The notes below the pieces were generated by a model. The model had not been told where the DNA came from and did not search any database. It was given only the letters and a program-made list of their open reading frames with translations. 64,000 nucleotides of DNA from Paractinoplanes lichenicola (GTDB lineage Bacteria > Actinomycetota > Actinomycetes > Mycobacteriales > Micromonosporaceae): NCBI RefSeq assembly GCF_016785085.1, contig NZ_JAENHO010000001.1, positions 62,001 through 126,000 of the forward strand, in the 5' to 3' direction. The first letter of the stretch is position 1. Every line of letters begins with the position of its first letter. Positions 7,806-16,999 of the stretch are shown piece after piece. A program made the position numbers and the translations under genes.

Positions 7806-10800
7806 GTGACGACGTCATCGCCCGGCGACGAGGGCCTGCGCCTGCAGGTGCTCGGGCCGCTGCGGCTGTGGCGCGACGGCGCCGAGCTCGACGCGGGCCC
7901 CCGCCAGCAGGCGTTCCTGCTGGCCCTGCTGCTGGTGCGGGCCGGGCGCCCGGTCAGCACGAGCGAGCTGATCGACGTCATCTGGGGCGAGGACGCCCCG
8001 GCCTCGGCGCTCAACATCCTGCAGAAGTACGTCGGTGCCCTGCGCCGCATCCTCGAGCCCGACCTGCCGGCCCGCGGCCCCGGCTCCTATCTGCAGCGCC
8101 GCGGCAACGGCTACCTGTTCGTGCCCGGCCCCGGCATGCTCGACGTGGTCACCTTCCGGACGCTGGTCGCGGAGAAGAAGCTCGACAGTTACGTCCGGGC
8201 GCTCGACCTCTGGTACGGGCCGGCCGGCGACGGGCTGGCCCACACCCCGGCCGCCACGGCGATCTTCGAGACGCTCGACGGCGAGTTCTTCGAGGCCTGC
8301 GTGGCGGCGGCCCGGCTGGCCGTCGAGCAGGGCCGTCCCCGCCCGGTGCTGCCGGCCCTGCAACGGGCGGCCGCGATGGCCCCGCTCGACGAGAACGTGC
8401 AGGCGGCCCTGGTCACCGTGCTGGGGGCGACCGGTCAGCAGGCCCGGGCCCTGTCGGTGTTCCAGGCCGTCCGCGAGCGGCTGGCCGACGAGCTGGGCAT
8501 CGACCCCGGTCCGGCCCTGCGGGCCGCGCACGAGGGCGTTTTGCGGCAACCACCGCCGCCCGCCGCCGAGCCGCCCGCCGAGGTGCTGGTCGGCCGGTCC
8601 GACGAGCTGGCGGTGCTGCGGCAGGCCCTGACCGGCCCGACCAGCCTGGTGATCGTGGAGGGCGAGCCCGGCGTCGGCAAGACCCGGCTGCTGGAGGAGT
8701 TCGGGGCCGAGGCCCGCGGCCGGGGCGCCACAGTGGTCTGGGGCAGCTGCCTGGAGGGCGACGGCACCCCCTCGATGTGGCCGTGGGTGCAGGTGATCGG
8801 CGCCCTGATCGACACGCTGCCGGTCGAGGCCCGCGCGCCGTGGCAGACCGGCGAGCTGCACCGGCTGGTCGGCTCGCCGGCCGGGGTGCCCGGCACCCCG
8901 GTGCTGCCCGACAGCGGCGCCCGGTTCCGGCTCTTCGAGCAGGCGGTCGCGCTGGTCACGCAGGCCGCTGCGGCCCGGCCGGTGGTGCTGGTGGTCGACG
9001 ACGTGCAGTGGGCCGACGTCGCCTCGCTCGACCTGTTCAGCCATCTGGCGGCCCGGCTGCCCGACGGCACCACGATGGTCGGGGCGCTGCGCGACCGGGC
9101 GCCGGTGCCGCGGCCCGAGGTGGCCCGCACCCTGGCCGCGGCCAGCCGGCAGCCCCGCCACCGCCGGATCCGGCTCGGCGCGTTCGGCCCGGCCGAGGTG
9201 GCCGAGCTCGTGCGCCGCGAGACCGGCCGCTCCCCCACCCCGGCCGCGGCGCGCAGCATCCACGCCCGTACGGGTGGGAACGCCTTTTTCGTCAGGGAGT
9301 TGTCGCGCTACCTCGCCGACGGGGGCGAGCTGACCGAGGACGCGGCCGTGCGGGCCGGGGTGCCGTCGACCGTGCGGGACGTCGTACGGGATCGGGTGGC
9401 CGGGCTGGACGACGACGCGCGGGGGCTGCTGCAGATGGCCGCGCTGATCGGCCGCGACGTCGACCTGGGCCTGCTCGCGCGGGCGGCCGGGCTGGAGGTG
9501 CAGAGCTGCCTCGACCGGCTGGAGCCGCTGGAGGCGCTGGGCCTGGTCGAGCCGCGGCGCGACGACCCGTTCTCGTTCCGGTTCGCCCACGACCTCGTCC
9601 GGGAATCGGTTGCCTTCACCACCTCGACGCCGCGCGTGCCGGGGCTGCACCTGCGGGTGGCCGAGGCCCTCGAGCGTACGGTGGCCGACGACGACCCCGT
9701 GGTGGAGCGGCTGGCCCATCACCTGTGGGCGGCCGGTCCCCTGGCCGATCAGGCGCGAACGGCCGAGGCCCTGGTCCGGGCGGGTCGCTGCGCCGGGGCG
9801 AAGTCGGCGCTGGAGGCCGCGGCCCGGCATCTGCGGCTGGCCGCGCGGGTGGCCCGGGCGGCGGGGCTGGCCGACCTCGAGCTGTCGGCGCTGTCGCTGT
9901 TCATCGCCGTCGACGGGATGCGCGCGGGCTATGTCGGCTCGGCGCTCGACCTGCTCGAACGGGCCGAGCAGCTGGCCCGTGAGCTGGGCCGGGAACGCGA
10001 GGCGGCCGATTTCCTGTTCTCCCGCTGGGCCGCGCACTCGCAGGGCATCCAGCTCGATCGGGCCGGGCGGCTGGCGCTGCGGCTGCTCGAACAGGGCGAG
10101 AGGTCCGACGATCCGATCGTGCGGGCGTACGGGCGGCACGCCTGGGGCATCCATCAGTGGGACGTGGGCAACATCGGGGAGGCGTACCGGGCGCTGCGAT
10201 TGTCGCATCCGGCGGTGACGGCGGCCCGCGAGCAGGCGCCGCTGCGGCACGACCTGCAGATGTTGTCGCCGGTGATGCTGGGGCTGATGACCGCGCTGCA
10301 CGGCGACCTCGACGAGGCCCGCGAGCAGCTCGACGCGCTGGAGGCCGCGGCGGGCGACGACCCGTACGCGATCACGGTCTGGTCGGCCTTCTCGGTGACG
10401 GTCGGGGCGCTGGCCGGCGACCCGGCGTGGGCGCTGCGGGCGGCCGCCCGGGGCATCGCGCAGGACCACGAGTTCTCCTTCGTCTTCCTGGGCAGCTATC
10501 AGCGGCTGGCCCGCTGCTGGGGCCGCGCGCTGACCACTGGCGACCCGGGGGCGGCGGCCGAGGCGGAAAAGATCATCACCGCGGCCCTGCTCGACCCGCC
10601 GCGCTCGGGCCTGGCCACGTGGTGCGGGCTGCTGGCCGAGATGTGGCTGGCGGCCGGGCGGCTCGACGAGGCCGCCGGCGCGCTCGACCGGGCCGGCAAG
10701 TTCCTCGACCGGCACGGGCAGCGCTACGCCGAGGGGCTGCTGCTGCTCCTGCGGGCCCGGCTGCTGCGGGCCCAGGGTGAGCCCGTCGCCGCCGTGCGGG

Positions 10801-10892
10801 CCATGGCCGAGCGGGCCCGCGCCTTGTCCGTCGAGCGTGAAGCCCACCTGTTCGCCCACCGCGCCGAGCAGCTGCTGTCCGAGTTGGACTGA
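7806..10892 (+). CDS. SARP-family regulator with BTAD, AAA ATPase and TPR-like domains
   Basis: A large pathway-specific activator of about 1028 residues. Order: OmpR-like winged helix (10-90, LQVLGPLRLW start), BTAD domain (95-240), STAND-type ATPase with Walker A GEPGVGKTR at about 286 and Walker B VVLVVDDVQWAD at about 394, then a long helical TPR-like C-terminus. GTG 7806 is preferred because GGGAG lies 7 nt upstream; an in-frame ATG at 7752 is possible but has no ribosome binding site. Such proteins switch on secondary-metabolism genes after ATP and ligand binding. The fusion flavoprotein gene at 10972 is the nearest likely target. Confidence 0.9.
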   Translation: MTTSSPGDEGLRLQVLGPLRLWRDGAELDAGPRQQAFLLALLLVRAGRPVSTSELIDVIWGEDAPASALNILQKYVGALRRILEPDLPARGPGSYLQRRGNGYLFVPGPGMLDVVTFRTLVAEKKLDSYVRALDLWYGPAGDGLAHTPAATAIFETLDGEFFEACVAAARLAVEQGRPRPVLPALQRAAAMAPLDENVQAALVTVLGATGQQARALSVFQAVRERLADELGIDPGPALRAAHEGVLRQPPPPAAEPPAEVLVGRSDELAVLRQALTGPTSLVIVEGEPGVGKTRLLEEFGAEARGRGATVVWGSCLEGDGTPSMWPWVQVIGALIDTLPVEARAPWQTGELHRLVGSPAGVPGTPVLPDSGARFRLFEQAVALVTQAAAARPVVLVVDDVQWADVASLDLFSHLAARLPDGTTMVGALRDRAPVPRPEVARTLAAASRQPRHRRIRLGAFGPAEVAELVRRETGRSPTPAAARSIHARTGGNAFFVRELSRYLADGGELTEDAAVRAGVPSTVRDVVRDRVAGLDDDARGLLQMAALIGRDVDLGLLARAAGLEVQSCLDRLEPLEALGLVEPRRDDPFSFRFAHDLVRESVAFTTSTPRVPGLHLRVAEALERTVADDDPVVERLAHHLWAAGPLADQARTAEALVRAGRCAGAKSALEAAARHLRLAARVARAAGLADLELSALSLFIAVDGMRAGYVGSALDLLERAEQLARELGREREAADFLFSRWAAHSQGIQLDRAGRLALRLLEQGERSDDPIVRAYGRHAWGIHQWDVGNIGEAYRALRLSHPAVTAAREQAPLRHDLQMLSPVMLGLMTALHGDLDEAREQLDALEAAAGDDPYAITVWSAFSVTVGALAGDPAWALRAAARGIAQDHEFSFVFLGSYQRLARCWGRALTTGDPGAAAEAEKIITAALLDPPRSGLATWCGLLAEMWLAAGRLDEAAGALDRAGKFLDRHGQRYAEGLLLLLRARLLRAQGEPVAAVRAMAERARALSVEREAHLFAHRAEQLLSELD

Positions 10893-10902
10893 ACGTAGGC
10901 AC

Positions 10903-10963
10903 GCGCACTGGACGAACAATGGACGCGCTCGTGCACAGTTCGTTCAGTGCGCGCATCTAGCGT
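10903..10963 (+). promoter_or_regulatory. candidate SARP-controlled leaderless promoter
   Basis: TGGACG occurs at 10909-10914 and 10920-10925, exactly 11 bp apart, the spacing known for SARP operators. The same stretch also holds a 15-bp inverted repeat (GCGCACTGGACGAAC at 10903-10917 and GTTCGTTCAGTGCGC at 10938-10952, 14 of 15 paired). The -10 box TAGCGT is at 10958-10963 and the ATG follows after 8 nt. The hexamer at the -35 position (ACAGTT) is poor, as expected for an activator-dependent promoter. Confidence 0.55.
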
Positions 10964-10971
10964 CCCGGTCC

Positions 10972-13494
10972 ATGGTCGATCAGGAAGAGGCCGACGTCGT
11001 CGTCATCGGCTCGGGCATGGGCGGCCTGGCCGCGGCGCGCGCGATCACGCAGTTCGGCGGGCGGCGGGTGCTCGTTCTCGAGCAGCATTACACGCTCGGC
11101 GGCATGACCCACGAGTTCAGCCGGGGCGGGCGGTTCGAGTTCGGCACCGGGCTGCATTACATGAGCGCCGACGCCGGCCCGTTCCTCGGGTTCATGACCG
11201 ACGGGCGGGTGCAGCTCAACCCGCTGCCCGACGACTACGACGCCCTGCACTTCCCCGGTTTCGACTTCACCGTGCCCGCGACCAAGGAAAAACTCCGGCA
11301 GCGGCTGGCCGAGCAGTTCCCGGACGAGACGAGTGCCGTCGACGGCTTCCTCAAGACTGTGCGCCGGGCCATGACCGGGTTGGCCGCGCGCAACGTGCTC
11401 GCGACGGTGAGCCCCGGCGGGCGCGGCACGGGTCTGCTGCCGCGCCTGTTCCCGGCGACCTACCGGTCGGTGCGGGAGCAGGTCGAGCTCAGCTTCCGCG
11501 ACCCGCGCCTGCGAGCGATCATGGCCGCGCGCTGGGGCCTCTACGGCACGCCGCCGGAGTCGAGCGCGTTCGGCGCCCACGCGTCGGTGCCGCTCACGTT
11601 CTTCATGGCGGGCACGGCCCATCCGGTCGGCGGTCCCAAGGAGCTCGGCCGGATCGTGTTGGAGATCCTTTCCTCGTACGGGGTGGAACTGCGCCCCCGC
11701 CAGCGGGTCAACGACATCGTGGTCGAGCGCGGCCGGGTCACCGGGCTCGACGTCGAGGACACCGCCACCGGGCGCCGCTACCACGTGCGTACGGGAACCG
11801 TGGTCTCGGCGGCGGGCGTGCGCAACACGTACGGGCTGATCGGCCGCGACGAAGACCTGGCCGGCCTGCCCGCCGAACCGTCGGCGCTCATGCTGTTCCT
11901 CGGCATGCACAAGTCGCCGGCCGAGTTCGGGCTGCGGGGCGAGAACCACTGGCTCATGCCCGACCTCGAGGGCCGGCACCAGCCACCCGGCGAGGGCACC
12001 CTGTACGTGTCGTTCGCCTCGATGAACAACCCGGCCGCCCGCTTCCACACGGTCGAGGTCGTCGAGCTGGTCGACCCGCGGGTGGTCGACGAGTGGCGCG
12101 GCACCCACGACGAGGAGCGGCCGGAGAGCTACCGCAAGCTCAAGGCCGAGCTGACCGAGCGGCTGATCACCCGGCTCGACCAGCGGTGGCCCGGGTTCCG
12201 ATCGGCCATCGCGTTCGCCGAGCTGGCCACGCCGCTGTCGTTCGAGACGTTCCAGCACAGCGTCAAGGGCTCGTTCTACGGGCTGGCGGCGACCCCGCAA
12301 CGGCTGCGGTCGCCCCACGCCTCGGCCCGTACGCCGGTCAAGGGCCTGTTCGTGGCGGGGCAGGACGTGTGGGGGCCGGGCGTGGTCGGCGCGCTGGCGG
12401 GCGGCCTGCTGGCGGCCGGGGCGGTGCTCAAGGGACGGCAGGTCGGCCGGATGTGGCGGACGGTCCTGTCGTCGTCCTACCCGGCCCCCACGCCCTGGCA
12501 GGGCTACCTGCGGGTGACCTCGGTCGAAGACCTTTCCCCCACCGTACGGCGAATCCGGCTCGCACCGATGCAGGGCTCGACGATGCCGTTCACGTTCGAG
12601 GCGGGGCAATACCTGAAGGTCTTCGTGCCGGTGGCCGTCGAGCCGATCGAGCGGTCGTACTCGATCTGCAGCTTCGGCGGCGACGGTTTCGTCGAGATCG
12701 CCGTCAAGCGCGAGCCGGACGGGCTGGGCTCCGGCTTCCTGCACGACGAGCTTTCAGCTGGTCTGGCCTTGCGAGTCAGCGGCCCGCACGGCGAATTCAC
12801 GTGGTCCGGTCAGCTCGGCGACCTGCTGCTCATCGGGGGTGGCATCGGGATCACTCCGCTGATGAGCGTCCTCACCGCGGCCGCCGAAGCCGGGCACACC
12901 GGCCGGATCGTGCTCCTGGTCAGCTTCCGCACCGACGACGAGGTGGTGTTCGGGCCCGAGGTCGAGGCGCTGCGATCCCGGCTGCCCGGCCTGGAGGTGT
13001 CGGTCGTGGTCACCTCACGACAGGGGCGGATCAACGTCAACACCCTTCGCCCGTACGCGGGACCGGCGACCCGGGTGCACCTGTGCGGCCCGGCGGCGAT
13101 GATGCAGGACCTGATCGGCGCCCTGACCGAACTGGGCGTGCCGCGCACGGCCGTGCACACCGAGGCGTTCGTGTCGGAGCGCAGCAACGAGACCCGCCGC
13201 GAGAAGGCCCACGCGATCGCCCTCGCCGCCCAGGTCAGCTCGTTCACGATCGGCCTCGGCGGGGGTTCGTTTCCCTGCCGGCCCGGCGAGTCGGTGCTGG
13301 TGGCGGCCAACGAGGCGGAGGTCGACCTGCCGCAGTCGTGCGGGGAGGGCGCGTGCGGGACCTGCCGCGTACGGGTGCTGGACGGCTCGTACGAGACCGA
13401 CACCCGGGGCATGTTCTCGGACGGGGAGCTGGCCGAGGGGTGGCGGCTGGCCTGTCAGACGTTGCCGACCTCGGATCTCACGATTGCCCGTTAA
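10972..13494 (+). CDS. fused retinol-saturase-like flavoprotein, FNR-type reductase and 2Fe-2S ferredoxin
   Basis: An 840-residue three-module protein. Residues 1-500 resemble the CrtI/retinol-saturase/CrtISO flavoprotein family: GSGMGGLAAARA at the N-terminus and GLFVAGQDVWGPGVVGAL near 460. Residues about 508-740 form a ferredoxin-NADP reductase-type module (FEAGQYLKV, ERSYSICS flavin site, GGGIGITPLMSVL nucleotide site). Residues about 752-840 are a plant-type 2Fe-2S domain with C790, C795, C798 and C828. The tail order matches phenol/phthalate-oxygenase reductases. Electrons could pass from NAD(P)H through flavin to the cluster and on to an oxygenase, or internally to the first module. 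No stop or frameshift separates the modules. ATG 10972 starts a probable leaderless message. Confidence 0.85.
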   Translation: MVDQEEADVVVIGSGMGGLAAARAITQFGGRRVLVLEQHYTLGGMTHEFSRGGRFEFGTGLHYMSADAGPFLGFMTDGRVQLNPLPDDYDALHFPGFDFTVPATKEKLRQRLAEQFPDETSAVDGFLKTVRRAMTGLAARNVLATVSPGGRGTGLLPRLFPATYRSVREQVELSFRDPRLRAIMAARWGLYGTPPESSAFGAHASVPLTFFMAGTAHPVGGPKELGRIVLEILSSYGVELRPRQRVNDIVVERGRVTGLDVEDTATGRRYHVRTGTVVSAAGVRNTYGLIGRDEDLAGLPAEPSALMLFLGMHKSPAEFGLRGENHWLMPDLEGRHQPPGEGTLYVSFASMNNPAARFHTVEVVELVDPRVVDEWRGTHDEERPESYRKLKAELTERLITRLDQRWPGFRSAIAFAELATPLSFETFQHSVKGSFYGLAATPQRLRSPHASARTPVKGLFVAGQDVWGPGVVGALAGGLLAAGAVLKGRQVGRMWRTVLSSSYPAPTPWQGYLRVTSVEDLSPTVRRIRLAPMQGSTMPFTFEAGQYLKVFVPVAVEPIERSYSICSFGGDGFVEIAVKREPDGLGSGFLHDELSAGLALRVSGPHGEFTWSGQLGDLLLIGGGIGITPLMSVLTAAAEAGHTGRIVLLVSFRTDDEVVFGPEVEALRSRLPGLEVSVVVTSRQGRINVNTLRPYAGPATRVHLCGPAAMMQDLIGALTELGVPRTAVHTEAFVSERSNETRREKAHAIALAAQVSSFTIGLGGGSFPCRPGESVLVAANEAEVDLPQSCGEGACGTCRVRVLDGSYETDTRGMFSDGELAEGWRLACQTLPTSDLTIAR

Positions 13495-13537
13495 CAAACC
13501 TTGCCAATTCACATCCACGTTCATCAATATGTAGGTC

Positions 13538-15625
13538 GTGAAGCGCGTACTCGTCGTCGTTGTCACGTTTCTCGCCGTCCTCCTCAGCGGCACGCCCGCT
13601 CTGGCCCGGCCCGTCGATCCCGCCCCCGTCGCCGCCGCGGCCGTCTGCTCGGTCAACTGCGACCAGCTCGACCCGTCGAAGGCCGAGCAGGACACGTTCC
13701 CGGTGCCCGGCAAGACCCAGAACGGCCGCCGGATCGCGCTGCACCTCTCCGAGGCCGACGCCATGGCCTGGGGCAGCATCGACAACGGCGGGGCCGGCGA
13801 CTCGGTGTGGGTCGATCGCAGCTTCGACGGCGGCGCCACCTGGGAGGGCCTGCTCGGCAAGGCGACGGTGCCGGGCACGTGGACCGGCACGCGCACGCTC
13901 ATGTACAACCTGGCCGACCCGGTATTCCACCGGCGCGGCCTGATCCGGGCCTGCGGCGACGCGTCCGGGGTGCAGTGTACTGACTGGGTGCGTACGGCGG
14001 CCTGTGACGTGGTGTGCGACGGCGCCACCACGCCGGTCGGCGACTACCAGCCGGTTGCGCCGACGACGTTGAGCGGCCGCACGATCGCGCTGCACATGGA
14101 TACGCGCGGCATGGCCTGGGCCACCATCACGGGCGGGGCGACGGGCGACGAGGTGTGGCTCGACCGCTCATGGGACGCCGGCGCATCCTGGCCCGGCGGC
14201 TCCTCCCTGGGCCGCGTCACCGGCACCCGCACCGCGCTGTTCGCCACCCGAGACCCCAAGAGCCTCCTGTACGGCGGAGCCCTGCGCGCCTGCGGCCGGG
14301 CGGTCACGGGCAACAACGGCAGCTGTACGGCGTGGGCCCGCCCCTCCGACAACCGGGCCGCGGCGGCCGTCGACGCGCTCATGTATTCGTACCGGCCCGA
14401 CACCGCGTGGTGGCCGTCGAGCTGGTGGAACTCGGCCGACTCGATCGCCACCGTGATGGCGTGGATGAAGCGGACCGGCCGCACCGACTACCTGTGGGCC
14501 GTCGACCGCACCTTCACCGTCAACCGGGTCGCCTTCCCGGCCGGGGTGAAGAGCAGCGACCCGATCGAGGGCCACTTCATCAGCCGGGCCGTCGACGACG
14601 CGGGCTGGTGGGGACTGGCCTGGCTGCAGGCGTACGACCTGACCGGCGAGCGCAGATACCTGGACGAGGCGGTGACGATCGCCAACTACGTCGCCTCGTT
14701 CTGGGACACGTCGACCTGCGGCGGCGGCGTGTGGTGGGACCGGGAGCGTACATACAAGAACGCGGTGACGATCGGCCTCTACATCCGGCTGTCGGCCGCC
14801 CTGCACAATCGCCTGCCCGGCGACACGACCTGGCTCAACCGGGCCACCACGGGCTGGAACTGGTTCCTGGGCAGCGGCATGGTCAACGCGTCCAACCTGG
14901 TCAACGACGGCCTGCTCAGCTCGTGCGCCAGCAACCGGGACACGGTCTGGACCTACAACCAGGGCCTGGCCATCGGCGGCGCGGTCGAGCTCTATCGCGC
15001 CACCGGCAACACCACGGTGCTGGCTCGCGCCCGCACCCTGGCCGACGCGGCGCTGAACGGCCCCCTCACCGTCAACGGCATCCTGACCGAGGCCTGCGAG
15101 CCCCCCTGCGACGACAACGGCAAACAGTTCAAGGGCATCTTCATGCGCTACCTGATGGAGCTGGCCGACGTCACGGGCCAGGCCTCCTATCGCGCGTACG
15201 CCCGCACCCAGGCCGACCGCATCTGGACCGCCGACCGCGACTCCTTGAACCGGCTGGGCCACCGCTGGACCGGCGCCACCCCGAACCCCCAGGACTGGCG
15301 CACCCAGACCTCGGCCCTGGGCGCCCTGCTCGCCGCCACCGACCCGCCGGCCTCCACCCCACCGGCCACGCCGCCGCCGTCCCCCACACCATCGCCTACG
15401 CCGTCCCCGACCCCTTCTCCCACGCCGTCCCCCACGCCTTCTCCCACGCCGACAACGTCCCCGTCGCCGTCGCCCACTATCAATGCGTGGGCGGCGGGTG
15501 TCTCCTACCAGGCGGGTGAGGTAGTGACGCACCTCGGCCTGACCTACTCCTGCCGGCAGGCCCACACGTCGCAGACAGGATGGGAGCCGCCGGCCACCCC
15601 GGCCCTGTGGACAATCAGGGCGTGA
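13538..15625 (+). CDS. secreted GH76 (alpha-1,6-mannanase-type) glycoside hydrolase with chitin-binding module
   Basis: A 695-residue exported enzyme. It has a Sec signal peptide (VLVVVVTFLAVLLSGTPALA, cleaved after ALA). Two homologous units of about 90 residues follow, each with the pattern GRxIALH, MAW, V/LDRS and RACG. The catalytic GH76 domain (about 280-600) contains the paired aspartates D353/D354 in VDDAGWW and the SWWNSADSI motif. A PSPTPSPT linker leads to a C-terminal CBM5/12-like domain (about 650-695; W-x-x-G-V-x-Y, GxTYxCxQAH). The likely substrate is alpha-mannan of fungal or actinobacterial walls. GTG start. It overlaps the convergent gene by 11 bp. Confidence 0.9.
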   Translation: MKRVLVVVVTFLAVLLSGTPALARPVDPAPVAAAAVCSVNCDQLDPSKAEQDTFPVPGKTQNGRRIALHLSEADAMAWGSIDNGGAGDSVWVDRSFDGGATWEGLLGKATVPGTWTGTRTLMYNLADPVFHRRGLIRACGDASGVQCTDWVRTAACDVVCDGATTPVGDYQPVAPTTLSGRTIALHMDTRGMAWATITGGATGDEVWLDRSWDAGASWPGGSSLGRVTGTRTALFATRDPKSLLYGGALRACGRAVTGNNGSCTAWARPSDNRAAAAVDALMYSYRPDTAWWPSSWWNSADSIATVMAWMKRTGRTDYLWAVDRTFTVNRVAFPAGVKSSDPIEGHFISRAVDDAGWWGLAWLQAYDLTGERRYLDEAVTIANYVASFWDTSTCGGGVWWDRERTYKNAVTIGLYIRLSAALHNRLPGDTTWLNRATTGWNWFLGSGMVNASNLVNDGLLSSCASNRDTVWTYNQGLAIGGAVELYRATGNTTVLARARTLADAALNGPLTVNGILTEACEPPCDDNGKQFKGIFMRYLMELADVTGQASYRAYARTQADRIWTADRDSLNRLGHRWTGATPNPQDWRTQTSALGALLAATDPPASTPPATPPPSPTPSPTPSPTPSPTPSPTPSPTPTTSPSPSPTINAWAAGVSYQAGEVVTHLGLTYSCRQAHTSQTGWEPPATPALWTIRA

Positions 15626-16514
15626 GGCTGCTCCGGTAGGCGGCCAGCATGCCCGCCGGGGCGACCAGGCCGGCCTCGGTCAGGTACGAGGTGATCAGCT
15701 CGGCCGGGGTGGGCTCGAAGAACTGGTTCGACACGTCGACCCGGCCGCTGTCGGCCAGCTCCCACCCGGCGCTGAGCTCGGAGCCGGGCCGCAGCTCCAT
15801 CCGCACCTCGGCCGGGTCGCCGTCGACGACCTTGGCCAGCTCGGTCACGCCGTAGAACGGGACGCCGTGGTAGCGGCAGGCCAGAGCGAGCGGCATCGTG
15901 CCGGTCTTGTTGACCAGGGTGCCGTCGGCGAAGACCGCGTCGGCGCCCACGAGCGCGACGTCCGACCGGCTCGCGGCGACCGCCATCGCGGCGTCGGAGA
16001 ACAGCGTCACCGGTACGCCGGACTCCGCGATGCCCTCGACCAGCCGGCGCGACTCGCGGTACGGCCGGGACTCGGTCACGTTGATCGACACGTCGGGGAT
16101 GACGCCGACGACGCGCCGTAGGACGCTGCGCAGCGAGCCCGAGTTGGAGTGGCAGAGCACCCGGGCGCCCGGCTTGACGACGTCGGTGATGCCGTCGGCC
16201 AGGGCCTCGACCGCCTTCTCGGAGCGGGCCACGAAGCCCCGCATGGCCGACGCCACCGCGCGGGCCGAGCCGTCGGTGGCGTCGGCAGTGGCGAGCGCGA
16301 GGATCACGGCATTGCGTACGGTGGCCATCGTCGGCTTGGTGCGGTTGGCCCAGGCGCACACGGCGGCCAGCTCGGCCCGGACGACCTGCGGCCCGGCGTC
16401 GCGCAGCGGTTCGACGGTGAGCTCGATGATGCGCGCGACCGTGCGGCCGAACAGGCTCCCGCCGGCCACCGTGTTGTCGGCCACCGCCCGGGTCAGTTCC
16501 TCGAGCTCGGTCAT
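15615..16514 (-). CDS. eIF-2B/ribose-1,5-bisphosphate isomerase-family protein
   Basis: A 299-residue protein of the eIF-2B alpha/beta/delta family, which includes methylthioribose-1-phosphate and ribose-1,5-bisphosphate isomerases. Visible motifs are CHSNSGS, ESRPYRESRRL, LVGADAVFADGTLVNKTGT and the terminal DVSNQFFEPTP. In bacteria these act as sugar-phosphate isomerases rather than translation factors; the exact substrate is uncertain. ATG 16514 has GAAGGG 6 nt upstream. An ATG at 16541 in the same frame lies about 8 nt after a TAATGT box and could be a leaderless alternative adding nine residues. Confidence 0.85.
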   Translation of the reverse strand: MTELEELTRAVADNTVAGGSLFGRTVARIIELTVEPLRDAGPQVVRAELAAVCAWANRTKPTMATVRNAVILALATADATDGSARAVASAMRGFVARSEKAVEALADGITDVVKPGARVLCHSNSGSLRSVLRRVVGVIPDVSINVTESRPYRESRRLVEGIAESGVPVTLFSDAAMAVAASRSDVALVGADAVFADGTLVNKTGTMPLALACRYHGVPFYGVTELAKVVDGDPAEVRMELRPGSELSAGWELADSGRVDVSNQFFEPTPAELITSYLTEAGLVAPAGMLAAYRSSLTP

Positions 16515-16702
16515 GGTCTGCCCTTCGTGGACACCGGTCATGGACGAAACATTATGAGTCCGCGCCCGGCGGCCGTCGGCAACCCACCCGCGCTGTTCCA
16601 CCACGCCAGGATTGTGCAAGTCAGGGCGACGATTGCCAAAGCATCTGCCCAGCTCAGCGCGAAATACTAGCCGTACCGCGAAAGAGTGAATGGGAGAATC
16701 AG

Positions 16703-16999
16703 ATGCACGGCTTTCACGCCACGATGACTGCTCGAACCGGCCTCGGCGACGAGGTGGTCGCGCTGCTGCTCGACGCGCCGTCGCTCGCCAACCCCGACTG
16801 CGTCGTCTTCCTGGTCGCCCGCTCGGCCGCGAACCCCGACGTCGTCTCGGTCACGGAGGGCTGGACCAGCGCCGGCACCCACGCCGCGTTCTTCGGCTCC
16901 GCCCCCGCGCAGGCCCTGGTGGCCAAGCTGCAGTCACTCCTGGACGGCGACTCCACCTACACCGACGAGGTCCCCGTCGGCGGCAAGGCGGCGTTCTGA
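16703..16999 (+). CDS. antibiotic biosynthesis monooxygenase (ABM) domain protein
   Basis: A 98-residue single-domain protein of the dimeric alpha/beta barrel ABM type (quinol or heme-independent monooxygenases). The pattern of two strands around a helix is visible and the middle strand reads VVSVTEGWTSAGTHAAFF. The start has GGGAG 7 nt upstream. Its TGA overlaps the ATG of the next gene, so it is coupled to the lipase-like esterase, and both may act on one small molecule. Function beyond the fold is unknown. Confidence 0.85.
   Translation: MHGFHATMTARTGLGDEVVALLLDAPSLANPDCVVFLVARSAANPDVVSVTEGWTSAGTHAAFFGSAPAQALVAKLQSLLDGDSTYTDEVPVGGKAAF

Noticed and set aside
15350..15475. Repeat-like Pro/Ser/Thr codons considered as a tandem repeat locus
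   Set aside because: They encode the flexible linker between the GH76 domain and the carbohydrate-binding module.
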